DNA from: Sporosarcina sp. Te-1
GTDB taxonomy: Bacteria > Bacillota > Bacilli > Bacillales_A > Planococcaceae
Assembly: GCF_017498505.1 (NCBI RefSeq)
Contig: NZ_CP071798.1
Coordinates: 1,240,001 to 1,304,000, forward strand
DNA length: 64,000 nucleotides
Direction: 5' to 3'
Made by a program: the position numbers and the translations under genes
Notes under the pieces: generated by a model
The model's database searches: none
Seen by the model: the letters and a program-made list of their open reading frames with translations, nothing else
Told to the model about the DNA's origin: nothing
Part shown: in pieces, positions 36,990-45,908 of the stretch
How the letters are laid out: the number at the start of each line of letters is the position of its first letter
Numbering within the stretch: position 1 is the stretch's first letter

Positions 36990-37123
36990 CGTATTTTCTC
37001 CCTTATGTATGAGGATGCCCTCAGTGTACCATATCAGCGGCTCCCCCTCAATCGCTTGGAAGCCCATTAGAAATGACAAGTTCTATCTTTTGAAGAACGC
37101 CTTTATTAAGACATTTGAAGAAA

Positions 37124-37175
37124 TAAAAAAGCAGGTGGAGAAAAAACGACTACGTTTTTCTCCACCTGCTTTATT
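37124..37175. terminator. Strong bidirectional hairpin terminator after ykuV
   Basis: AAAGCAGGTGGAGAAAAA pairs with its complement across a small loop, giving a stem of about 18 bp. On the minus strand it ends the ykuU-ykuV unit with a T6 run. Confidence 0.9.
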
Positions 37176-37202
37176 ACAGGACTGTATAAACAGTCCCATT
37201 CC

Positions 37203-37652
37203 TCATTTTTTCATTTCATCCAAAACGCGGTTTACTCGTTTTTCAAGCATTTTCATACCGCTTCCGCCAGCTTGGAAATGGCGTAATTGGCCGTCCTTAT
37301 CGAATACATAGTACGCAGGTACGTATTGATTTTCATAAGCGTCTGTAAGCTTCAGATCGCTATCCACAAAAATCGGTTGTGTAATGTCATGCTCCGCAGC
37401 GACCTCTTTGATCTTTTCCAAATCCACGTCATCCTCAGAACGAGGCATATGGACTGCCACTACGTTCAATTCGTCTTTGTATTGATCGCGGAAGTTGTTT
37501 ACATCCGGCATCGCTTCCTTACATAAATGACAGCTGATTGACCAGAAATGGATTAATGTCGGTTTTTCACCGACAAGTTCAGCTTTTGTTCTTTCGCCGT
37601 TTAACCAAGTCGTTGCGCCTTCCAATTCAGGCATTTGTTCGCGTAGCTTCAT
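37203..37652 (-). CDS. ykuV: Thiol-disulfide oxidoreductase (YkuV-like)
   Basis: The 149-aa thioredoxin-fold protein has the active site 'SISCHLCKEAMP' (CxxC near residue 41) and cis-Pro in 'VPAYYVFD'. It has no signal peptide, which fits the cytoplasmic YkuV rather than exported ResA. Near-identity of the segments 'VNNFRDQYKD' and 'GSGMKMLEKRVNRVL' with B. subtilis YkuV as I recall it supports the name. It lies downstream of the peroxiredoxin and probably supplies reducing power to it. Confidence 0.92.
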   Translation of the reverse strand: MKLREQMPELEGATTWLNGERTKAELVGEKPTLIHFWSISCHLCKEAMPDVNNFRDQYKDELNVVAVHMPRSEDDVDLEKIKEVAAEHDITQPIFVDSDLKLTDAYENQYVPAYYVFDKDGQLRHFQAGGSGMKMLEKRVNRVLDEMKK

Positions 37653-37675
37653 GTTTGTCTCTCCTCCACTTTGAA

Positions 37676-37711
37676 AAGATCCCCACTGCCTATAGTATGC
37701 ATGGGGATCCG
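37676..37711 (-). promoter_or_regulatory. Hairpin with short T-run between ykuU and ykuV (candidate attenuator)
   Basis: GATCCCC pairs with GGGGATC, with further pairs across one bulge, and TTTT follows on the minus strand. It lies after ykuU and before the ykuV ribosome site. It could partly terminate transcription or stabilise the ykuU message. Confidence 0.6.
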
Positions 37712-37733
37712 AATTGGTAATTTCAAATCAAAA

Positions 37734-38276
37734 TTATAGCGTTTTTTGACCTGGTCTCCAGTTTGCCGGGCATAGGCCGCCAGTTTGAAGCGCTTGGAGA
37801 ACACGTAATGTTTCATCCACATCACGACCAATGTTGTTATGGAAAACTGTTTGATATTGCATTTCACCTTCTGGGTTGATGATGAATAGACCGCGAAGTG
37901 CAATACCTTCCTCTTCGATCAATACGCCGTACTCGCGTGCTACAACATGATTTGTATCAGCAGCTAGCGGGTATTTCAAATCGCCAAGGCCGTTTTCTTT
38001 ACGATCCGTGTTGATCCATGCAAGATGTGTGTGAATCGTGTCTGTTGAAACACCAATCACTTCAGCATCAAGATCTTCGAACTCGTCGTAACGATCGGAC
38101 ATTGCAGTGATTTCTGTCGGACAAACGAAAGTGAAGTCCATTGGATAGAAGAAAAGCACTGTCCATTTGTCATTTTTCATATTTTCTTCAAGACTAACTT
38201 TACCGAAAGATTTGTCTGGAAGTACAGCTTCCATAGTAAATTGTGGTGCTTGTTTCCCAACCATGCGTTCAGCCAT
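37734..38276 (-). CDS. ykuU: 2-Cys peroxiredoxin (YkuU-like)
   Basis: The 180-aa AhpC-type peroxiredoxin has the peroxidatic Cys in 'FYPMDFTFVCPTEI' (about residue 52) and the resolving Cys in 'GLCPANWRPG' (about 170). ATG 38276 follows GGAGGG at eight bases. It reduces peroxides; YkuV is a likely partner. Confidence 0.94.
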   Translation of the reverse strand: MAERMVGKQAPQFTMEAVLPDKSFGKVSLEENMKNDKWTVLFFYPMDFTFVCPTEITAMSDRYDEFEDLDAEVIGVSTDTIHTHLAWINTDRKENGLGDLKYPLAADTNHVVAREYGVLIEEEGIALRGLFIINPEGEMQYQTVFHNNIGRDVDETLRVLQALQTGGLCPANWRPGQKTL

Positions 38277-38476
38277 CTGTTGATCCCTCCAATATTTCTT
38301 TGCCAAGGGCAATTCCCTCGGACAATCCTCATTTAGAATACCAAATCTTGTTCATATTTTCAATTAGAATGGCTCGAATCTAATAATTATTATTGTAAAA
38401 ATGTCGATTTTATTTGCCTTTTGTCAATCGAATTGAAAGTCCCTATCAGTCGGACCGATGTTTACCTGGCGACCCT

Positions 38477-38506
38477 TTGAGGAACAATAGGGGTAGACGC
38501 TATAAG
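38477..38506 (+). promoter_or_regulatory. Candidate promoter of the CorA-like gene
   Basis: TTGAGG, 18 bp, TATAAG, close to the ribosome site AAGGA and ATG 38520. Start and ribosome site are very near the -10, so the match is tentative. Confidence 0.4.
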
Positions 38507-38519
38507 AAGGACGGATATT

Positions 38520-39968
38520 ATGCAAACAATTATCCCAGCAAAACTGGATGTCATTCAATCCTATATGTCGTTTTTTCTTCCATTCAGTTTTGATGCACGT
38601 AAAAAGGACCGTATCATTGAAGCTCTGAAAGAACATGGTTACGGATACTTCCTGTTACAAGAAGCGGATGAGTGGGATGGGATTTACGGACCCGGCATCC
38701 AGGTCGGCGGAAAAGAATTGGAACAATATTTCTATCCATATGTTGAACATAAATTATTTCCTTTATCCATCAAGGACAGAGGGTTTCATCGGTTTACCAT
38801 TCAACTCGACACTCCTTTCGTTTTTACTATCCGCAAAGAAAAGCAGCATTTTATCGTGCGGAGTGTTGATATTATTCTTGGCCCATTCGGTCTCGCTTTT
38901 CTCACTGTGCGGATTGAAAACAGTGAAGAGTGCAGCGATTTGGCGGACATTCTTGAATTCATGCAGCATTTTCGGGCAATTGATACCCATTTGATGGAGA
39001 CAAAGGGTTCGCAAATTGTACTTGAAAACGGGAAAGCCCTATCTATTTACGACTTCCTGTTGGACACACTTTGTCCATTCTTGAAAAAGTATATGATTAG
39101 TGACAAAAGGCTCGAAGGGTATTTTGGTTCCCTTCCCTATTTCGATGATGAACGAATGTATGCTTCTGCGTTTTTGTTTGCCCGAAACGGAAGCGAAATT
39201 ACCGAAGAACAGTTATTCCGGATGGGCAATTTGAATGGAAGAACCCCTTCCGGAGAAATATTTGTGTCCGCCCAAAACCCCGATTACATCCGCCGGTCAC
39301 TCGCACACACTTTGCATGATCGCTGGTCACCGCATACATACACGGTTACAACCGAACACGCCTTCATTACCGTGACGGATCAACCACCGGATGTCATGAA
39401 GGGTGAACTGGTCCATTATATGGGGACCCATTACTATAACTTTTTAATTCATTACTTTTATCGCATTATGCTCTTGCGCGTCTCCTATGAATACAGTGAA
39501 ATTGTATGGAGCAAAGACGAGGAGTACGTAAAATCATTAATCAAGCTGATCACATTATTTTCATCCTGGTACTATTTCAGAGAGATCAGCACCCGGTCCG
39601 AAGGAAAAGAACTGTCTTTAGCATTTTATCAAGCATTCAACATTGAAAACCTGTTCAACGAGGTGAATCTGACTCTTAATGAACTGTATAAAGCTCAAGA
39701 AAACAGCAGAGCAGGAAGAATGAATATGTTATTGTTCATCCTTACTGTTTTCACCGTCATTTCTGGAATTTATGGCATGAACCTTGTTATTTCGGATTGG
39801 GAAGATCCGTTCGGATGGAAAAAATATACTTCCTATACATTCTTCGAGTGGATTTCCCTTGTAACAGCAGTAAGTGGCATTGCCCTCTCCGGGTATTTAA
39901 TCGCCAGCATGCTAATCAAGTTCATTCTTCGGAAATCAAGGGATAAAAAATCGGATCTTTACATGTAA
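38520..39968 (+). CDS. Divergent CorA-like metal transporter family protein
   Basis: The 482-aa protein has a long soluble N-terminal region (about 400 residues) and two C-terminal membrane helices. Just after the first helix lies 'SGIYGMN' (GMN at about 419-421), the CorA selectivity signature. A second helix and a basic tail ('RKSRDKKS') complete the CorA layout. The N-domain is longer than in classical CorA (about 320 aa in total) and not recognisable by eye. A Mg2+ or related cation role is inferred from the GMN motif. Confidence 0.72.
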   Translation: MQTIIPAKLDVIQSYMSFFLPFSFDARKKDRIIEALKEHGYGYFLLQEADEWDGIYGPGIQVGGKELEQYFYPYVEHKLFPLSIKDRGFHRFTIQLDTPFVFTIRKEKQHFIVRSVDIILGPFGLAFLTVRIENSEECSDLADILEFMQHFRAIDTHLMETKGSQIVLENGKALSIYDFLLDTLCPFLKKYMISDKRLEGYFGSLPYFDDERMYASAFLFARNGSEITEEQLFRMGNLNGRTPSGEIFVSAQNPDYIRRSLAHTLHDRWSPHTYTVTTEHAFITVTDQPPDVMKGELVHYMGTHYYNFLIHYFYRIMLLRVSYEYSEIVWSKDEEYVKSLIKLITLFSSWYYFREISTRSEGKELSLAFYQAFNIENLFNEVNLTLNELYKAQENSRAGRMNMLLFILTVFTVISGIYGMNLVISDWEDPFGWKKYTSYTFFEWISLVTAVSGIALSGYLIASMLIKFILRKSRDKKSDLYM

Positions 39969-40014
39969 TCAAACCGGTCACCTGCCTTATTGGTCAGGAC
40001 CGGTTTTTTTACAT
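39968..40014 (+). terminator. Terminator of the CorA-like gene
   Basis: AAACCGGTC-CCTG pairs with CAGG-CCGGTTT across a short loop, followed by T7. Confidence 0.88.
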
Positions 40015-40022
40015 TTAGGCAC

Positions 40023-40050
40023 TTGATTTCCCGGAGTAATTTTGTATAAT
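40023..40050 (+). promoter_or_regulatory. Sigma-A promoter of the potRABCD unit
   Basis: TTGATT, 16 bp, perfect TATAAT. The leader of about 65 nt between it and the GTG start holds AT-rich partial dyads (for example AGTAAAC and GTATTACT) where the XRE protein could bind to autoregulate. Confidence 0.7.
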
Positions 40051-40119
40051 AAAAAAGGTTTATAGTAAACTTAAAGTACAGTATTACTAAACTCTTATCA
40101 AAAAGAGGAGGGATGTTGC

Positions 40120-40662
40120 GTGCAAATCGGAGGGAAGATTAAGAAACTTCGTTTAAAAAAAGGACTTACCCAAGAGGAACTCGGAGAACGGACCGATTTG
40201 ACGAAGGGATACATCTCCCAATTGGAACGTGAGCTGAATTCGCCTTCCATCGAAACACTTTTCGCCCTGCTCGAAGTGCTTGGCACGACACCTAAGGAAT
40301 TCTTTGAGGAACCTAAAAAAAATATGAAAGTGGTCTATTCCCCTTCAGACCAAACGACATATACAAACGACGAGCATCAATACAGCATTCGTTGGCTGGT
40401 TCCCCGTTCCAATGAGAACGAAATGGAACCGGTACATATCACCTTCAAAGAAGGCGGTGAGTTCAAACAATTTGAACCCTCCCTCGCAGAGACATTCATC
40501 TACGTATTAACAGGCAAAATTGAAGTGGAGCTGGGGAAAAAGCAATACGTTGCGAGCGCAGGCGAATCTGTCTATTACGAAGCTTCGGACCATCACCGAG
40601 TGTCCAATGCACATGATGGCCCAAGCGAATTGATACTTGTGGCGACTGAATCATATTTATAA
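40120..40662 (+). CDS. XRE-cupin transcriptional regulator of polyamine uptake
   Basis: The 180-aa regulator has an N-terminal XRE helix-turn-helix (residues about 5-60, '[23 protein letters not shown]') and a C-terminal cupin (about 110-178, '[21 protein letters not shown]'). This is the PuuR-like domain pair that senses polyamines or other small ligands. The start is GTG 40120 after GAGGAGGG. It sits 13 bp before potA, so it probably controls the transporter it is transcribed with. Confidence 0.9.
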   Translation: MQIGGKIKKLRLKKGLTQEELGERTDLTKGYISQLERELNSPSIETLFALLEVLGTTPKEFFEEPKKNMKVVYSPSDQTTYTNDEHQYSIRWLVPRSNENEMEPVHITFKEGGEFKQFEPSLAETFIYVLTGKIEVELGKKQYVASAGESVYYEASDHHRVSNAHDGPSELILVATESYL

Positions 40663-40675
40663 AGGGAGGTCCAAC

Positions 40676-41779
40676 ATGACTACTGAACCGATCATCCGCT
40701 TTGAAAATGTTACAAAGCACTATGGCACGGATACGACCGTGTTGAATGAAGTTTCTTTTGAAATGGAAAGAGGAAAATTTTATACGCTGCTAGGTCCGTC
40801 CGGTTGTGGAAAAACGACAATTCTTCGGCTAATTGCCGGATTCATTGAACCAAGCGAGGGCAGTATTTTTTTCAATGGCAGAAAAATTAACGACGTACCG
40901 GCCAATGAACGCCAAGTAAACACTGTTTTTCAAGACTACGCCCTCTTCCCGCATTTAAATGTTTACGAAAACGTCGCTTTCGGGCTGCGTATTAAAAAAG
41001 TGAAAAAGGCGGAAATTGACCAACGGGTAAAAGAAGCTTTGAAATTCGTCAATTTGGATGGGTATGAGAACCGGGAAATTACGGAGATGTCTGGCGGACA
41101 ACGCCAGCGGGTTGCCATCGCTCGGGCCATCGTGAACGATCCTGAAGTGATATTGCTTGATGAACCTCTCTCGGCGCTTGATTTGAAGCTGCGATCGGAA
41201 ATGCAATATGAACTTCGTGAATTGCAACAGCGACTTGGGAAGACATTTGTATTCGTCACCCATGATCAGGAAGAAGCGCTCGCCATGTCTGATGAGATTT
41301 TTGTTATGAATGCGGGCGTTATCCAACAGTCCGGTACACCTATCGATATTTATGATGAGCCGATTAACCGCTTTGTTGCCGACTTCATCGGCGAATCAAA
41401 CATTGTAACCGGACGGATGATCGAGGATTACGTGGTCGAATTCACCGGGAAGCGATTTGACTGTGCAGATGCCGGACTACAGCCGAACGAGAAAGTCGAT
41501 ATCGTACTGCGGCCAGAGGACTTGGAAATCACTTCAACGGATAAAGGAAAATTAAATGTAAAAGTGGATACACAATTGTTCCGCGGCGTCCATTACGAAT
41601 TGTCGACTTACGATGCGGACGGGAACGAATGGCTCGTCCACTCCACAAAGAAAGCAGAAGTCGGCGAAATGATCGGACTGGACTTCAATCCGGAAGATAT
41701 CCACGTCATGCGTTTGAATGAGAGTGAAGAAGATTACGATGCGCGTCTTGAATCGTATGGGGCCATGGAAAATGAATAA
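40676..41779 (+). CDS. potA: Spermidine/putrescine ABC transporter ATP-binding protein
   Basis: The 367-aa ATPase has Walker A 'GPSGCGKTT', signature 'MSGGQRQR', Walker B 'VILLDEP', the H-loop in 'VTHDQEEA' and a C-terminal TOBE domain. ATG 40676 follows AAAGGGAGG. Confidence 0.95.
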   Translation: MTTEPIIRFENVTKHYGTDTTVLNEVSFEMERGKFYTLLGPSGCGKTTILRLIAGFIEPSEGSIFFNGRKINDVPANERQVNTVFQDYALFPHLNVYENVAFGLRIKKVKKAEIDQRVKEALKFVNLDGYENREITEMSGGQRQRVAIARAIVNDPEVILLDEPLSALDLKLRSEMQYELRELQQRLGKTFVFVTHDQEEALAMSDEIFVMNAGVIQQSGTPIDIYDEPINRFVADFIGESNIVTGRMIEDYVVEFTGKRFDCADAGLQPNEKVDIVLRPEDLEITSTDKGKLNVKVDTQLFRGVHYELSTYDADGNEWLVHSTKKAEVGEMIGLDFNPEDIHVMRLNESEEDYDARLESYGAMENE

Positions 41780-42593
41780 AGGATTACAGCGAATCTACAT
41801 GCTTCCCTATGCACTTTGGATTGTGCTGTTTGTTGTGGCGCCTATCGCGCTCATCCTTTATTATTCATTTTTTGATATTACAGGCCAGTTCACATTAGGA
41901 AACTATAAGAGCTTTTTCTCATCCACTTATCTGACGCTAACAATCAGTTCATTCTGGTATGCGCTGCTTATTACGTTTTTCGCGTTGCTTGTCTCATACC
42001 CGACAGCCTATCTATTGACGAAGACAAAACATAAACAGCTTTGGCTGTTGTTAATCATCATTCCTTCATGGATCAACCTGCTGTTGAAAACGTATGCGTT
42101 TATCGGTCTCATGGGACTCTACGGCCCTTTAAATGCTTTCCTGGAGACGATCGGCATTGGCAAGCAACAGATTCTTTTTACTGATTTCAGTTTCGTCTTT
42201 GTATCGGTTTATATTTTTATCCCGTTTATGATTTTACCGATTTTTAATGCACTGGATAAACTGAATCCTGCCTTGATCGATGCATCGCGGGATCTCGGAG
42301 CAAGTTCTTGGACGACGTTTAGACGGGTCATTTGGCCTCTCACATTAAATGGTGTGAAATCAGGGGTGCAGGTCGTCTTTATTCCGGCTCTCTCGTTGTT
42401 CATGATTACCCGGTTGATTGCAGGAAATAAAGTCATTACGCTTGGTACCGCAATTGAACAGCAATTTCTTGTGACGCAAAACTGGGGGATGGGCTCGACG
42501 ATCGCCGTCTTTCTTATTCTTTTCATGTTTATTGTGATGGTTATTACAGGTGGTAGCGATAAGGGGGCATCAGGTAATGAAAAGAATAAATAA
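41772..42593 (+). CDS. potB: Spermidine/putrescine ABC permease PotB
   Basis: The 273-aa permease has six helices and the EAA loop '[24 protein letters not shown]'. Its ATG lies inside the last codons of potA (8-bp overlap), implying coupling. Confidence 0.93.
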   Translation: MNKGLQRIYMLPYALWIVLFVVAPIALILYYSFFDITGQFTLGNYKSFFSSTYLTLTISSFWYALLITFFALLVSYPTAYLLTKTKHKQLWLLLIIIPSWINLLLKTYAFIGLMGLYGPLNAFLETIGIGKQQILFTDFSFVFVSVYIFIPFMILPIFNALDKLNPALIDASRDLGASSWTTFRRVIWPLTLNGVKSGVQVVFIPALSLFMITRLIAGNKVITLGTAIEQQFLVTQNWGMGSTIAVFLILFMFIVMVITGGSDKGASGNEKNK

Positions 42594-43377
42594 TCTCCAA
42601 AAACTATATCTGATCGCTGTATTTATTGTTTTGTATGCCCCTATTTTTTACTTGATTTTTTATTCGTTCAATTCGGGCGGCGGCATGTCCCATTTCGAAT
42701 CATTCACATGGGAGCATTATGCTGCAGTATTTGAGGATAAACGCTTGATTGTCATCGTTTTGAACACAGTCATTATCGCGCTGCTCTCCGCCCTGCTGTC
42801 TACGGCGATCGGTGTACTTGGAGCCATGGCGATTCATTTCATGAGAAATAAAGGCATGCGGAATGCAGTCCTCTCTTTAAATAATATTTTGATTGTCAGT
42901 CCAGATGTAATTATCGGTGCTTCATTTTTGATCCTTTTCACTATGATCGGAGTGAAACTGGGATTTGCCTCTGTTCTGATTTCCCATATCGCATTCAGTA
43001 TACCGATTGTGGTGATCATGGTTCTTCCAAAATTGCAGGAAATGAGCTCTACCTTAATAGATGCTGCGTTGGATTTGGGGGCAACTAGAAGGGATGTAGT
43101 GACGCGGGTCATTCTGCCTTTTATCCAGCCTGGAATTTTCGCCGGCTTTTTCTTGGCCCTCACCTATTCGTTGGACGACTTTGCCGTCACATTCTTTGTA
43201 ACCGGAAATGGGTTCTCGACGTTATCTGTTGAAATCTATTCCATGGCTCGGGCAGGAATTACCTTGACCATCAACGCACTTTCAGGTTTGATCTTCGTTA
43301 TAACTGTTGTATTGGTGCTCGGTTATTATGCCATTAGCAAACGGACGAAGATGCCCATGACGGGGGTGAAAAAATGA
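42577..43377 (+). CDS. potC: Spermidine/putrescine ABC permease PotC
   Basis: The 266-aa permease has six helices and the EAA loop 'TLIDAALDLGATRRDVVTRVILPF'. ATG 42577 overlaps the end of potB by 17 bp, with GGGGG upstream. Confidence 0.94.
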   Translation: MKRINNLQKLYLIAVFIVLYAPIFYLIFYSFNSGGGMSHFESFTWEHYAAVFEDKRLIVIVLNTVIIALLSALLSTAIGVLGAMAIHFMRNKGMRNAVLSLNNILIVSPDVIIGASFLILFTMIGVKLGFASVLISHIAFSIPIVVIMVLPKLQEMSSTLIDAALDLGATRRDVVTRVILPFIQPGIFAGFFLALTYSLDDFAVTFFVTGNGFSTLSVEIYSMARAGITLTINALSGLIFVITVVLVLGYYAISKRTKMPMTGVKK

Positions 43378-44447
43378 AGGAATTGCTTCGTGGCACCATA
43401 CTGATTTTGGTCGTTTCCCTCGTTTTGCTGCTTATTAATAACAACTTAAGCGAAGGAAGCAATAAAACAGGAAAAAATATTTTGACCGTTTACAATTGGG
43501 GCGAATACATTGACCCCGACCTTCTCAAGCAATTTGAAAAGGAAACGGGCATAAAAGTGATCTACGAAACATTTGATTCCAATGAAGGTATGATGGGGAA
43601 AATCGAGCAGGGCGGGACATCCTATGATATTACGATGCCTTCTGAGTATATGGTGGAAATGATGGCGGAAAAGGATTTATTGCTGCCAATCGATTACAGT
43701 CAAATTCCGAACATCAAACAAATCGACCCCTATTTTCTCGATTTGCCCTTTGATCCAGGCAACAAGTATTCCATTCCCTATTTTTGGGGAACGGTCGGCA
43801 TAGCCTACAACCCTGATTTGTTGGACGGACAAACATTTGAGAGCTGGGATAACCTTTGGGATCCGTCCCTCAAACAACAGGTCATTCTTGTAGATAGTGC
43901 CAGGGAAACAATCGGCATGGGGCTGAACTCCTTGCATTACTCCTTGAACTCGACAAATATTGATGAATTGCAAGAAGCGACTTCGAAATTGAAAAAGCTC
44001 AGCCCGAATGTCAAAGCGGTCATTGGAGATGAAGTGACACAATTAATGGTGAACAACGAAGCGGCGGTTGCACTAACATGGTCCGGCCAAGCGGCTGATA
44101 TGATGAGTGAAAATGATTCCATCGACTACGTCGTCCCAGAAGAGGGCTCTAACTTATGGTTTGATAATTTCGTCATTCCTCGGACTGCAAAAAATATCGA
44201 AGGTGCCCATGCTTTCATCAATTTCATGCTTGATCCGGAAGTGGCAGCTCAAAATGCCGATTATGTCGGATATTCCACACCTAACTTGACGGCGCTAGAC
44301 TACATGGATCCAGAGGTCGTAGCAGACGAACGCTTTTATCCCGACGAGGAAACACGAAGCCATTTAGAAGTATACAAAAACTTAGGACTTAAAATGCTGG
44401 GCATTTACAATGAGCTATTCCTTGAGTTTAAAATGGATATGAAATAA
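43374..44447 (+). CDS. potD: Spermidine/putrescine-binding protein PotD
   Basis: The 357-aa periplasmic-binding-type protein has 'LTVYNWGEYIDPDLLKQFEKETGIKV' at the start of the mature part, 'YDITMPSEYM' and 'PYFWGTVGIAYNPD', which form the polyamine pocket. The N-terminus has one hydrophobic helix but no lipobox Cys, so it is predicted to be held by an uncleaved anchor or released by signal peptidase I, unlike the usual Gram-positive lipoprotein. ATGA overlap with potC. Confidence 0.93.
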   Translation: MKELLRGTILILVVSLVLLLINNNLSEGSNKTGKNILTVYNWGEYIDPDLLKQFEKETGIKVIYETFDSNEGMMGKIEQGGTSYDITMPSEYMVEMMAEKDLLLPIDYSQIPNIKQIDPYFLDLPFDPGNKYSIPYFWGTVGIAYNPDLLDGQTFESWDNLWDPSLKQQVILVDSARETIGMGLNSLHYSLNSTNIDELQEATSKLKKLSPNVKAVIGDEVTQLMVNNEAAVALTWSGQAADMMSENDSIDYVVPEEGSNLWFDNFVIPRTAKNIEGAHAFINFMLDPEVAAQNADYVGYSTPNLTALDYMDPEVVADERFYPDEETRSHLEVYKNLGLKMLGIYNELFLEFKMDMK

Positions 44448-44458
44448 GCAAAAGAAGA

Positions 44459-44520
44459 ATGCAGGGGCTGTCATAGAAAGTCAGTAAACATTGACTAACT
44501 ATGGCAGCCCTGTTCTATTA
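44459..44520 (+). terminator. Large hairpin after potD
   Basis: GCAGGGGCTG-CATAG pairs with CTATG-CAGCCCTG, with an inner AGTCA/TGACT stem. The following T-run is short (GTTCTATT), so termination may be weak. Confidence 0.65.
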
Positions 44521-44663
44521 CCCCAGCCTCTTTTCCTTTTTTGTTGAGTATTAAAATGCAAGGCCGATTGCTTCCCCGGTACCTAACAGTATGAGAACGT
44601 TGTGAACGTATGATAGAATATTTCAGAATGCGAAATACAATAAGATAGAAAGAGGGGATGCCG

Positions 44664-45863
44664 ATGACAACTGCATCATCGAAAGCTGCATTATATATTT
44701 TAATGTTCAACATGTTTATCGCCATGTCCGGTATCGGCCTCATCATTCCGATTATGCCACAGTTTCTTGGGACATTTGGCGCTGCAGGCAGTGTATTGGG
44801 CTTTCTGATTGCAATATTCTCTTTTGCCCAATTCATTTTCTCTCCACTTGCTGGCGGCCTGTCGGATCGTCATGGAAGGAAAAAAATTATTATTTTTGGC
44901 CTCATCATTTATGGCTTATCCCAGCTAGCCTTCAGTTTATCGACAGAAATCTGGATGCTGTTCATCGCTCGGTTCTTCTCCGGATTCGGCTCCGCTTTCA
45001 TTGTGCCGCCTATGATGGCATTCGTCGCGGATATTACCGCATATGAGGATCGCGGGAAAGGCATGGGAATGCTCGGAGCATCTATGTCACTTGGTTTTAT
45101 GATTGGGCCTGCCATTGGCGGCTTCCTTTCCAAAGTGAGCTTGGAATTCCCTTTTTATGTGGCGGCGGGTGCAGCAATTTTCGCTGCCATCTTATCTATA
45201 TTTATCCTGCCAAATCCGACACCAACCGCTAATCAGGATAATGCTAGGAAAAAACAGGATAACATATTGGCCCAGTTGGTTCGTTCTACAAAAACACCTT
45301 ATTTCGTCATTTTACTTGTTATGTTCGTATTCTCATTTGGGCTTGCGAATTATCAATCAACCATCTCGTTATACGTGGACCATAAATACGGTTATACGCC
45401 TTCCCAAATCGCGGTATTGATTACGGTCGGCGGGTTTGTTGGCGTCGTTGTCCAAACGTTTGTCATCAATCCGTTATTCAAGCGATTTGGTGAAATGAAG
45501 ATCATCCTTTTCAATCTTGTCCTAGCTGCCGTCTCAATGGTTTGCATCCTGGCAGTTAATACATTTTGGACCATATTGGCTGTGGCGACCGTCTTTTCAA
45601 TCGCAACTTCCTTGCTTCGGCCAGCTGTCAATACGCTCGTTTCCAAACTGGCTGGAGATGAACAAGGTTTTGCAGCCGGGATGATGAATGCTTACATGAG
45701 TTTAGGCAATATGGTGGGTCCAGCTTTGGCCGGCTCTATATTCGATATCAATATTACGTTCCCCTACATGGTAGGAACAGCTATTCTCTTTGTCTGCTTT
45801 GGTATTGCCAGCTATTGGGCCAAACGGAACACAACGATCCTGGAAGCAACTAGGACAACATAG
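44664..45863 (+). CDS. MFS (DHA1) drug/proton antiporter
   Basis: The roughly 399-aa protein has 12 membrane helices, motif A 'GGLSDRHGRKK' between helices 2 and 3, and motif C 'GFMIGPAIGGF' in helix 5 (antiporter signature). It resembles Bmr/NorA-type multidrug exporters; substrate unknown. ATG 44664 is six bases after GAGGGG; the ATG at 44658 abuts that site. Confidence 0.88.
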   Translation: MTTASSKAALYILMFNMFIAMSGIGLIIPIMPQFLGTFGAAGSVLGFLIAIFSFAQFIFSPLAGGLSDRHGRKKIIIFGLIIYGLSQLAFSLSTEIWMLFIARFFSGFGSAFIVPPMMAFVADITAYEDRGKGMGMLGASMSLGFMIGPAIGGFLSKVSLEFPFYVAAGAAIFAAILSIFILPNPTPTANQDNARKKQDNILAQLVRSTKTPYFVILLVMFVFSFGLANYQSTISLYVDHKYGYTPSQIAVLITVGGFVGVVVQTFVINPLFKRFGEMKIILFNLVLAAVSMVCILAVNTFWTILAVATVFSIATSLLRPAVNTLVSKLAGDEQGFAAGMMNAYMSLGNMVGPALAGSIFDINITFPYMVGTAILFVCFGIASYWAKRNTTILEATRTT

Positions 45864-45906
45864 AAAAGGCTCATCCAACTTTGAAAAAGTTCGGATGAGC
45901 CTTATT
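45864..45906. terminator. Bidirectional terminator between the MFS gene and the VWA operon
   Basis: AAGGCTCATCC pairs with GGATGAGCCTT around an internal AACTT/AAGTT stem, with A- and T-rich flanks. Confidence 0.88.
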
Positions 45907-45908
45907 TA

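Noticed and set aside
44580..44640. Repeated AACGT elements before the MFS gene as an operator
   Set aside because: The two AACGT copies are too short and the promoter hexamers around them are unclear.
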